From Welwitschia mirabilis (Eukaryota > Gnetophyta > Gnetopsida > Welwitschiales): a stretch of DNA of 20,326 nucleotides. The notes under the pieces are model-generated. The model saw only the letters and a list, made by a program, of their open reading frames with translations. It made no database searches and was not told the origin of the DNA. Position numbers and translations under genes: made by a program. Location: NCBI GenBank assembly GCA_051453625.1, contig JBOZIK010000001.1:59915149-59935474 (forward strand), in the 5' to 3' direction. Shown here in pieces: positions 9,131-18,366 of the stretch. Each line of letters begins with the position of its first letter. Positions within the stretch are counted from its first letter, which is position 1.

Positions 9131-10831
9131 TTTCTTGTTTATCTTCTTTTTGTAGAAATTATAGGAATTAATTAAGTGCATAAAGAGGAACTAGGAATGT
9201 AAGTATGGTATTTTTCTGCTATAAAAGACTAGCACTATCATGCTTAGGATTTGCACTACCATCAACTATGCTTCATGTAGCTCAATAGCCTATTATAATG
9301 CTTTTGATATCACATTTAATCTACAAAAGAATAGTGTTTAGTTATATTAATAGTAAAATAGGATTTTCATGGTCTTAACTAAAATAAATGCATAAAACCA
9401 CCATGATGATTAATTAAACTTGCTAATAATGCCTTAATTCCTTGACATAAATGTCAATTTTTGAGTCTTATTAACTATCAAGTGGATTCTAAGAACTAAT
9501 TTAAGAACATAAGTCATGGAAGTGGCTTTTTACAAATAGAATTATTAAAATAGTCTACAAGAAGTATCCTAATTGAAAAATCTTTGAATAGATGGATATA
9601 ATAACTTAAAAAAACAAATTCCCCTTAACATAGATATTCCTATTTATTAAATTTTAAAGATGTGATAATGCCTTATGCCAGGGGATACTTTTAGTTAGTT
9701 ATTGATTCCTCTTGCATTTCCATTCCCATCAATCTATAGTTACTTAGTCATAATTTTAGTGAAATGTTTAATTAAAAAAACCTAAGTACACTTTAAATAA
9801 ATTTTTTTTAGTTAGAATTAAATTTAGAATGTATAGCCTAAGAATCTAACTAACTCTTAAAATCATTTATTACCAATGACATGCCTATATCTATGGTCAT
9901 ACTCTTCTTTAGATCTATGATTCAAACTCATGAATAGATTAGTACTGAATTGATAGTAATAATAGGATAATTAAACTTAGTAATAAAGATATAAAGAAAT
10001 TATTATTTTTCATCATAATCACTTTATATGTTTAAACATTAAAGGAATAGTAAAAAGTTAAGATTTCATATGAAATTATTTGTTTAATATCTTATAGAAA
10101 TTAAATGTAATGACTAGATATATTTTAACTACATGATCCATTATTCAAAATGATTTATGATTGAAATTGTAGTTATGCAGCCCAATAGATATTCATTTCC
10201 TATTCTACATCTAAGATAAAATATTAAAGCATATTTTACTACATTGCTAGTTCTCTAATTTCATCTAGCATAGAACCTAGTAGTTAATCTAATCAATACC
10301 TAATCATCTTAAATTTTCATAATTTTATTATGTTTTTTATCATTTCTATAGTTAGATGATCGTATTTTCTTAGTTTTTATTCATAATATTTAGAGATTTA
10401 GATTTAACTATTTAATATAAAAATGAAAAGCTAGGCTATAATTTTTTATATTATCTTTACATCTTTTACTTATTTATAGATCCATTCTTATGTTGAATAA
10501 TCTAGCATTTGCATTAATCAGTTCTAGGATGTCCTTAACTACTATATTTTAAATCCATAAAGTATCATTTATTAAAAGAGATTAGATTTATTTAGTTCTT
10601 TTAATAATAGATTAGGTTATGAATGTTGAATCCTATACTTCTTACTTTGCTACATATCCCTTCTTCTATAAGCTTTCCTCATGAGCATGGTATCCATAGA
10701 GGTTTTCATGGCCTTTGTAATAGACATGAATCTGGTTACCTTCAAAATGCTTATTCTTGATTAAATAAGATGCAAAATTTTTAGTTTTTTTTTCATAATT
10801 ATGTCTTAAATGAAATGGGATCTCATCACTG
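9131..10831. other. AT-rich intergenic sequence with no recognised feature
   Basis: Short frames only on both strands, with frequent stops and many poly-A and poly-T runs. I see no protein motif, RNA gene or clear repeat. It is probably very old transposon remains. Confidence 0.6.
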
Positions 10832-10931
10832 NNNNNNNNNNNNNNNNNNNNNNNNNNNNNNNNNNNNNNNNNNNNNNNNNNNNNNNNNNNNNNNNNNNNN
10901 NNNNNNNNNNNNNNNNNNNNNNNNNNNNNNN
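10832..10931. other. Assembly gap, 100 N, with 17-base duplicated flanks
   Basis: ATGGGATCTCATCACTG occurs at 10815-10831 and again at 10932-10948. This points to unmerged contig ends rather than missing sequence. Apparent small frames crossing the gap come from this duplication. Confidence 0.95.
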
Positions 10932-12132
10932 ATGGGATCTCATCACTGGGATGGTTGGAAAGGTGACCCTACATCTACATCCCCACATATAATTAGGATG
11001 CTTGGTTGAGAGTCTTTACTTCTCATTACTTCTCTCTTACTTATTATTCCTACTCATTGAGATTCCATATTCATTAATAGTGTATTAGAAATGTCTATAG
11101 AGTTTTCTCCATTGAATTTTGACATTAGCTAGACATGTTATAATGGTTAGTTGAAAATATTACATAAGTGGTAAAAATTATAAAAAATTTGATTAATTAA
11201 ACCTTCTTCTCAAATATCTAGTTGTAAGACCAAATTTTCCACCTTAAACATTTTCTAGGTAGTAAGTTTTTAAGCTTCACTAAAACTTTAGCTTCTGCTA
11301 TCTAGAAAACAAGGCACTACTCTAAGGGAAACATGCATTTTTTTTTTATAAATGTCTAAAGTCCTAAATTTCTTAGTCTTTAATTTTTTTTATTCTATTT
11401 GGTTTTGATATCTAACTTGTAAATAATGGCTCTCTATTTGTTATTTCTTTGTTTTTAGTTTAATGTGATTTATCAGATTATGGTTTCTATTATGAGGTTG
11501 ACAAACTCTTTGTCTTTCCAATTCACTTTTTTCTTTTGATTGATTTTTTAACTTTGTATTATCATAATCAATTACATTAGTATTATTAACTTTATAAATT
11601 TATTTTCACTTAGTAAGACTTTTAGAAATTATAAGAATTTATGAGAAGGAAAAAGATTTATTAATACTTTCCACATGTAAATTTAATATAGGAAAAAAAT
11701 AATTTTTTTAAAGACTTCAATTAGACAATGTTATCAAGAATTAGTATGTTTTAAACAAGATATGATTCATAAATATCTTATATTAGAGATTTTGAAAAGT
11801 AATCATGATTAAATTTATGGCATATAAAGGGATACAACACTACATATTTTAGTATTAGATTCTTGTAGAAGATCCATTATTCCAAAATAAGTGTATTAAT
11901 TTATCTCTAACTTCAAATATTCTTTAAATTTATTTTTTAGAAAAAAAATTTAACTTTATTTTACTATAATTTTATTTTGAAGAGATCTTTTAATTTTTCA
12001 TGTTTGATCATAAATTCTTGAACCATTCATCAATCTTGACATGTTTAATTTATTTTTAAAAAGTTTTAATTACTTAAGCTTAATATCTCCATTATATAAC
12101 CTATCACATACTAAAAAATAGCATAGTTGAGT
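10932..12132. other. AT-rich intergenic sequence with no recognised feature
   Basis: No frame, RNA gene or named repeat can be supported. Long T runs occur (for example near 11339 and 11387). Composition resembles the neighbouring stretches. Confidence 0.6.
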
Positions 12133-12480
12133 CAACATATGTATATAAATCATTTGAAGCTTTAAAGTCATGGGTTTTGGTTTGAATCATATGTTGTGTA
12201 GAGTTGTGTATGATTTATATGCATGTATTTAAGGACCACCCTAGTGGAGGCTTTACTATTTTGGGTATACATCATAAGATTCCATTCGAGGTTCAATTGT
12301 GGTTTATATCCATCTATTTAAAGAGCTTGTAGGTATAGACTTCAACATTTATGTATGAATTACATGCTATTATTTAATTTTTTAAAAGGATATCAATGTA
12401 TGTATTCAATGAATGCCATAATATGGGCTTTAATGTTTTGTATATGTGTCATAGGAAAGAAAAGGTAATTCAGTTGTTAT
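12133..12480 (+). repeat. Degenerate tandem repeat, four units of about 80-90 bases
   Basis: Units begin near 12138, 12218, 12307 and 12391. Each starts with a TATGTATxTA-like or TATGCATGTATTTA-like word, then has a middle GGCTTTACTATTTTG-like word (GGCTTTAATGTTTTG in the last unit, GACTTCAACATTTATG in the third). After that comes a TATACATCATAAG-like word (GTATATGTGTCATAGG in the last unit). The spacing is about 80, 89 and 87 bases. Similarity between units is low, so this is an old array. I know no family for it. Confidence 0.5.
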
Positions 12481-13859
12481 CTTATAAATCAATAAAATCC
12501 ACCTCCTAGACTTAAAGGAGATACTCATAGGTTCTGAAATAAAATATATTAATAACCTAGGTAAGTATAGTAGGGTTTCCTATAAATTAACTTTGTTCAA
12601 AAAAAAAAACAAAATTATGTATATTATAATACTTAGTATTTAGTAAGCTAGGATATCCGTTATTCCAATTTTGAAATGTATTTTTTTCATATATGAAATT
12701 AACGTTATTTTTAATCTAATAAATAATTTAAATTAAATTCCTTTTTTTTAGGCACTCTTATAATTTTAGTTTATTTTCAAATGCCTGAATGGTATTCTCC
12801 ATGAATTTTAAACATGTTTAGGTATTTCTTTTTTTTTTTTTTGGTATTTTGATAAAACTATTTTTTCTTTAAATTCTTACATGATATACTTCATTGAGGT
12901 AAGAGTATATTGTAAAGGAGATGGAAAAATATACTGTTACAAAATACATCATAACCAATAGAACCAATTGATGGTAATACTATGCTAGCTTAATTACACT
13001 ATGAAATAAACTGAGAAAATGAGAAGAGAAAGTAAATATCTAAGGATAGGCTTCTAGAAAGAACTTATTCAAGATTCTAAGATTAAGGAATGTATCCCTA
13101 AGAAATTTTAACTTCATAATTTCAAATGTTAACTAAAAAGAACTAAATAGTAAATAATTAATAATGAAGATAAATAAAGGAAGAAAATTAAAATAGATAC
13201 AAGGCAAAGATTACATGAAATTAGTCCATCCACTAGTTCCATGAACTATTACAAGTAGTCTACGTCATGTTCTTATCCATGTCTCTATCAATAAGTCTCA
13301 TAAAATTTACATCTTGCATGACCACTAATAAGTATTACTATAGGTAATAGACCATAATTAACCTAGTCACTAATTTACTTCCATTGATTACTTCAATCAT
13401 TTAATCTCTACCCCTTCTAGATTATTTAAGCATTAGTCTTTAAGAAATATATAATAAAATTTTGTAGTTGATTTTATTTCTACAACCTTTATTTTTGGTA
13501 TTTTCATGCATGTAGATTCACAGTTGACATGGTTATAATAATGTAATCTTTTTGGATTTCAGGATCTAGGTTAATATATGTTAGAATATAAGAGAGAATT
13601 ATAGGTGGAAGAATTAATTTTATTAAAAAACATTAGTGGCTTTACTATACAGGAGCATCTACATTTCATATGATCTAGGGGAAGAGCACTAAGTGAAATT
13701 ACTTTTTGGAGAGAATGGAATAAAGGGAAATAGTCCAAATAATGGATGTACAAGAAAGAAAGATTGGTGAAAATGGATGTAGAAGTGGTGAATGAGTTTG
13801 GAATATGGGAGTTGAATGTATGAGTAGTTGATTTAGGGAAGTAAAAACTAATTCAGGGG
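12481..13859. other. AT-rich intergenic sequence with no recognised feature
   Basis: No coding signal or RNA gene is supported. Poly-T runs near 12831-12842 and an A run near 12600 stand out. A 60-codon minus frame at 13571-13753 has no recognisable motif. Confidence 0.55.
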
Positions 13860-14130
13860 AGCGGGGCCTAAATTAAGTTTGAAGCTATTATTATGATCAA
13901 AAAATTTGTTAAAATGTTTCTTAGTAGATCTAAAGTAGATGCTATCATTTGGATTCTTCTTAAAGAATTTCTAGGTCTAAGGGATATGCATTATCTAAGT
14001 GTTCCATATACCTCTACAAGACTACAATTGTTTCTTCTTTGGCTTCTTATAAGGCAAGCTACGTTAACCATTGCTAGGATAATTTACTAATGGATCATTT
14101 ACATTTTAAAGTTTTATATTGAATTTTTTC
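13860..14130 (+). pseudogene. Faint LINE reverse-transcriptase C-terminal trace
   Basis: One plus-strand frame (13893-14090) reads FLSRSKVDAIIW, then KEFLGLRDMHYLSVP, then QATLTIARII. In plant L1-type LINEs the region after the RT catalytic box has FSrN...iLGfr....YLGvPl..gR, then a later GRvTLiKsVl segment. The order fits and the key words are partly there (LG, YLSVP, TLTIA), but the spacing needs a frameshift and the YLG motif is altered. No RT catalytic box is visible upstream. It could be chance. Its strand is opposite to that of the clear LINE at 15470-17039. Confidence 0.35.
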
Positions 14131-15469
14131 TTATGTTTTTCCATATTTTTTTAATAACCTCTACTTCCTTCTTGAACTTTTATGGGTTTTAGGACATTAG
14201 AATTTGTATGATTTTCTCTTAGTTAACTACCTTAGCTTCCTTTAACTTTTTCTACTCAATGATCTATAAATCTGATGGGAAATTTTATTAGGATTCTTGG
14301 ATGCCCTCATGACCCTTAGGCTTGGCTAGATCTTTCTCTTCTAGATTTGACATGAGCTTGGTAACATGATACACTAAGGAATAATAAGAAAATTATGGGA
14401 AACTAAGTGTATTTGCTTTTACATAAGTCTATCAAGTTTTTTTTAGCTAGATGACTAGAAAGATAAGCATGTAGAGGGCATCTCAACTTTTTCAAAGTTA
14501 GAAAATATACAACAAATGAAAATAAAAGCCATTTAAGTTCATGGCTTTGGTTTCTAAGTAAAGTAACTTAGCATTTACTAATGGAGTTATAATCATAGAA
14601 TTCTAATCTAGGAGAACTTAATTAATTTATTTGATTTATTTGATCTTTTATTCTTATTGAGAAAATAGCCCATTCAATCATTATTAAAGTATCCTTATGG
14701 CATAAACCTTTCTCCTTCATGTTTGAATCTTAAACTTAATGTTAGCCTCGTCCATTATACATGATCATCAAACTAGTGATATGTTTGGTGTAACTATAAT
14801 ACAGAAATACATATCAATTCTATGTATTTATATAATAGGGTATACATAAAGGCTAATTAAAATTCTTTCTTATTTATTACATTATAAGTGATAAGACGTT
14901 TGTATCAGAAAATCTAGCCAAAGAATCTGACTTTTCATCTATAGTGGAACTTGAAGATGGAATCCCATCCTACATATCCTCCATATGAGGTAAACACTAT
15001 GTTAGAAATATAATTCTTATCCTATTTAATGTAAATAATGAGTTGGTATTCCTACCATCCATTTGATGAAAAAGGTTTCTCTAGGATGCAAATAAGGCCC
15101 TTCATCTCTTCATGCAACTCCTCTATGGTAGGTACCTCCCTAGTAGGCTAATTTTTCCTCTTTCTAGAAAATGATGGACATGAGATAATCCATTATTACA
15201 AAGATTTATGAATAGCTAAATAAATATTTATTTAATTATTAGAATTCATTTATGATCTATTAGAAGTTCTTCTATTGGGATATCCCCACTTTCAAATTTT
15301 CAATTTTTTTGTGACTGAAGATAATACCAATGCTAATATATCAATTTTCAAACTACTTTAGATTAAGATAGGTTTTCCTAAAAATATCCATACTTTCATC
15401 TAATATAATTCATCTAAATTTTATTTATATTTTGTCATACCTTCCATGTGAAATTGGCTATTATGATGT
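14131..15469. other. Intergenic sequence with no firm feature
   Basis: A minus-strand frame near 15080-15185 reads EELHEEMKGLI, preceded by a basic patch (SRKRKN); other minus-strand bits near 14160-14200 and 14310-14380 are Lys/Glu-rich. These could be worn gag or coiled-coil coding sequence, but I cannot assign them. The part next to 15470 may hold the unrecognised end of the LINE. Confidence 0.4.
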
Positions 15470-15769
15470 AAGCTTGGGTTGAGGTATTCCTATGCTTATA
15501 TCCTATTTCTTTTTTAGGTTTGATAACCTTTTTCTAAGAGTTTAGGTATTTCATATTTTTATTCTCTATTACATTTTAAAATAATTTTTTTAATCCATTT
15601 AAGAATTAATGCTAGTAAAAAATTTCATGATGTAAAGTGGAAGATTACTTAGGACTACTTCAGCTAATGTTAGTTTTTCTATTAATGACAAAAAATTCTT
15701 TGTTAAACTTTATAATTTCTTAACTTTATAATTTCTTTTACATCTTATGAAGTCTAGAGTGTTATAGAT

Positions 15770-16445
15770 TTATGACTTTTCTTCTGATGAAGAGTGGTTT
15801 ACCAAAGTACATGGAAGATAAGTGATTATTTTTGTAATTAAGGATGTGCTAGTTGCAATGCCCTCTCTTCTTTGGATAAGTAACAATGAAAGTACCCATT
15901 TTCTATTAGTTAACCTTTAATTCAATAGTTTTATCAAATAGATTTATAGGTTATATAAGTTTTTGCATCTCTAGGATGAATTCTTAGAAGAGTATTAGTA
16001 TGTCATCTATGTATCGAGAGTCTTCAATTTCTATGGAAAGTGGAATTACAACCCTACTCTTATGGAATATGTATTGAGATTATCCATTACCACCACAAAG
16101 AGATATAAGGATAAGGTATATGTCCTTACTAAAACCCTTCTTCTAGGTTGAAATTTCTAGGAAGTTCTATCTCTTAACTAAACCCTGAAGTTTATAGTCT
16201 TAAGGATGTTATTGATCATTTTCCTAAATGATTTAGAAAACCCAGCCATTAAGGATGAGTTCTAGGTATTTTCAATTAACTTCATCATAATTTTTATGTA
16301 GTTTCATTCTAAGCATGTAGATTACTGAGCAACTCTTATAAGCCTAATGTAATGCCTTATTAATCACTATCACATTATTCCATATGTATCTTCCTAGGAT
16401 GAAACCCAACTCATCTTACTCAATAATCTTTTAAATTTAAAGCTA
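15770..16445 (-). pseudogene. LINE reverse transcriptase core
   Basis: The RT of L1-type elements copies the element RNA directly at the target site. Read on the minus strand, the order is DELGFILGR..NNVIVIN (family: GFipGR.i.DNV...NE), then a worn MKLHKNYDEVN.KYLELIL, equivalent to the LDMsKAYDRVeW.fLe motif. In this block the catalytic first Asp region is altered. Next comes FQPRRRVLVRTYTLSLYLFVVVMDNLN, of which FQPRRR and LSLYLFVVVMD match NPtRGLRQGDPLSPyLFvi; the GD of RQGDP is lost. Last is RYIDDIL with the two Asp residues. Stops and at least two frame changes are present, so the enzyme is dead. The match is to the plant L1 clade; I cannot name a finer family. Confidence 0.88.
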
Positions 16446-16452
16446 TAAATGC

Positions 16453-16590
16453 TATACTAGAATTTTTTATATGATATTGTAAAAACAATATCATAGAATT
16501 ATAAGTGTATAGTTAGAGAGTTTATGGGGGCTTTCTTGTTATTATGGATAATGATAGTTTATACTAGAATATTTTCTAAATAATAACAAG
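16453..16590. repeat. Hairpin and inverted repeats inside the LINE remnant
   Basis: Two perfect inverted repeats lie close together. TATGATATTGT (16470-16480) pairs with ACAATATCATA (16485-16495) across a 4-base loop. CTTGTTATTA (16535-16544) pairs with TAATAACAAG (16581-16590). In addition TATACTAGAAT occurs directly at 16453-16463 and 16560-16570. The cluster falls where LINE coding similarity is weakest. Confidence 0.6.
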
Positions 16591-17234
16591 GATATCTTTA
16601 TCCATCATGCTAAAATAATCCCTAAGAGAATTAAAACTCCACTCATTAGACCCTCAAGTTTTTTATTTTTTATTTTTTTTATCTTCTTATTCTTCTTCTT
16701 CTTTATACCCTCATCCCCTCTCCCCCTTCTAATGAACCTAAGAAAAGCCTATGATCTCATTGATCTCATCCTATAGGGGGGTTCTCTATAGTATTTTCTT
16801 ATTAGAATGTTCAAAGTGCTTTGGAATGAGGTTTTTTAGGAAACTATAATGATCAAATACATCATTCCTACATTTCTATATCTAGAGTTTTGATCTCCTT
16901 CTTTAATCCATTTATCCTTATATATTTTCCTCTAATAGATTGTTTTCTATCAAATAGCCTATTTATCTCTCTTCTCCTCATCTATGAGCTTCTTCATCAC
17001 TTTCTTCCACTCTAGTAGTTCATCGTATTTATGACACATTGTTGCGATGCGAATTTATGCAATCATGAAGTCTTTAGATAAACTTGTAAATGATATAACT
17101 TGCACAAAAACACATGCTAGTATAGACAGGAGTTCACTCGAATGTCGTAATTCTAATGAAGGCACTAGGCTCAGAGTTAGAGAATTGATTTCTAAGGGTA
17201 GTTTTGGTATTTTATCTTTTACTTAACTAAAAGG

Positions 17235-17334
17235 NNNNNNNNNNNNNNNNNNNNNNNNNNNNNNNNNNNNNNNNNNNNNNNNNNNNNNNNNNNNNNNNNN
17301 NNNNNNNNNNNNNNNNNNNNNNNNNNNNNNNNNN
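17235..17334. other. Assembly gap, 100 N, with 17-base duplicated flanks
   Basis: TTTACTTAACTAAAAGG occurs at 17218-17234 and 17335-17351. The two LTR halves probably join directly, so the real LTR is about 117 bases shorter than the coordinates suggest. Confidence 0.95.
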
Positions 17335-17839
17335 TTTACTTAACTAAAAGGGAATAGTAAAGTAAATGCAATGCAAGATGGATGAATATGAAATGTAAGT
17401 GAATGAAAATATAAATAAGATGAGATTCTACTTAGATCCTAATCCTTCTGTCACAAGGACTATCTTTCAGCCTTTCTGTCATAACAACTATCAAGCAGAA
17501 CATGAAAAATATGGAAATGCAATGTAAAAACCTACTACTAACTAGGGTCAATCTTAACAAAGGTTTCCCTCATGATCTAAGTAAATCATATAACTATCAC
17601 TTAACCATGACCAAATTAAAGCATAAGGGACATTTTCAGAATTAAAATGAAAAGAGTATTGTATTAGTCAAAAGAACATTACATCCACTTCTAACAGAAT
17701 AACAACTTCTCAATGGAAGAGACATAGCCTAACACCAAGGAAACCCCTTTCTGTAGTCATAGGATAGACCTCCTACCTTCAAGCTTCTGTCACAAGCATA
17801 TCAAGTACAAACGATGGTCTAAAGTAAAGGAGGGAAGGG

Positions 17840-17848
17840 TATTTATAG
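17840..17848 (-). promoter_or_regulatory. LTR TATA box
   Basis: The minus strand reads CTATAAATA followed by CCCTTCCCTCC. It lies between the repeat-bearing U3 (right) and U5 (left) parts, where the RNA polymerase II promoter of a plant LTR is expected. It aligns with 6387-6394. Confidence 0.65.
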
Positions 17849-17960
17849 TTTTACAATAAACTGTAATCCTAGACATCCGTTAAGAAAACCCTAGTCGCCC
17901 ACATAACCCATTTGACACTCATTACAATGCAATTTATTACTATAGTGTAGAATTAACTAT

Positions 17961-18245
17961 TGTCCTGTCCATCATCCATACGACATAGGGGACAATGATG
18001 CCTTATTACTTTGGATTGTGTGCCCATGCGATACCGTTAGCTCCGTGAGTTACCTGTGCATGTTACTGAGGCTATCGCCCTGTATGTCATTCAGACGATA
18101 TAGGGGATGACACCTTGAACTATGTGTCCATGTGCTATCGTCACTTGTGTGTGTTGTCCTCATATTTGTCATCCTTCATATCATCTAGACAATCAAGGGA
18201 ATGATGCTCCACCATCATGTGCTGCTGTCCAAGTGTTGCCCAGGT
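17961..18245 (-). repeat. Three diverged repeats in the U3 part of the LTR
   Basis: A motif of the type GTCATxCAxACGATATAGGGGATGATGCC occurs three times. ATCATCCATACGACATAGGG starts at 17971, GTCATTCAGACGATATAGGG at about 18087, and CATATCATCTAGACAATCAAGG at about 18177. Each is followed by a GTGTCCATGTGCTATCG-like segment. The spacing is roughly 115 and 85-90 bases. They are upstream of the TATA box on the minus strand, where LTR enhancer repeats are found. Only one unit is visible in the older LTR (near 6625-6680). Confidence 0.6.
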
Positions 18246-18266
18246 GCTACTCCTTTGTAGTTATGT

Positions 18267-18366
18267 NNNNNNNNNNNNNNNNNNNNNNNNNNNNNNNNNN
18301 NNNNNNNNNNNNNNNNNNNNNNNNNNNNNNNNNNNNNNNNNNNNNNNNNNNNNNNNNNNNNNNNNN
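18267..18366. other. Assembly gap, 100 N
   Basis: This is a fixed-size N run at or near the outer end of the younger LTR. No duplicated flanks are visible. It may hide the LTR border and polypurine tract of the second element. Confidence 0.98.

Larger units (their letters stand above)
15470..17039 (-). mobile_element. L1-type LINE remnant (EN-RT linker to RT C-terminus), interrupted at its 5' side
   Basis: Four successive plant L1 ORF2 landmarks appear on the minus strand in the right order. KWIKEGDQNSRY (16878-16913) is the linker between endonuclease and RT, where the family has WLkeGDkNTkFFH. The RT N-terminal motif is DELGFILGRYIWNNVIVIN (16359-16415). The catalytic YIDDIL lies at 15996-16013. 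The post-RT segment has YFGKPLF (15789-15809; family YLGxPLF) and KPKKEIGYKH (15492-15521; family KPKxEGGLGI). Coding similarity continues to about 17030 (KYDELLEWKKVMKKLIDEE), where the LTR at 17040 begins. The endonuclease part is therefore missing here and may lie beyond that insertion. There are many stops and frameshifts, and no poly-A tail was recognised at the left. Confidence 0.88.
17040..18266 (-). repeat. Second LTR of the same gypsy family, younger copy
   Basis: The U5 end starts TGTTGCGATGCG at 17040, directly after LINE sequence, with the expected TG. It aligns with the LTR at 5803 over most of its length but retains many CpG sites, so it inserted later. No primer site lies to its left. 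With the U5 end against LINE DNA, it is a 3' LTR of a minus-strand element extending rightwards, or a solo LTR. Inside are CTTCTGTCA words at about 17447, 17472 and 17786, a TATA box (17840-17848) and three U3 repeats. A 100-N gap (17235-17334) lies in U5. The U3 end is at or beyond the gap at 18267. Confidence 0.8.

Noticed and set aside
10806-11009. Paired small frames on both strands around 10832-10931
   Set aside because: They arise from the duplicated 17-base gap flanks and the Ns between them.
12170-12310. GGTTTGAATC and GGTTCAATTG words recalling the tRNA T-arm
   Set aside because: No matching acceptor, D-arm or anticodon stem was found around them, and they belong to the degenerate tandem repeat.
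16745-16800. Plus-strand word RKAYDLIDLIL resembling the KAYD motif of LINE reverse transcriptase
   Set aside because: No other RT motif follows on that strand, and the same region reads as the EN-RT linker to RT interval of the minus-strand LINE with ordered landmarks on both sides.
17961-18245. CRISPR-like array in the spaced U3 repeats
   Set aside because: Units are diverged, only three in number, unevenly spaced, and lie inside a plant LTR.
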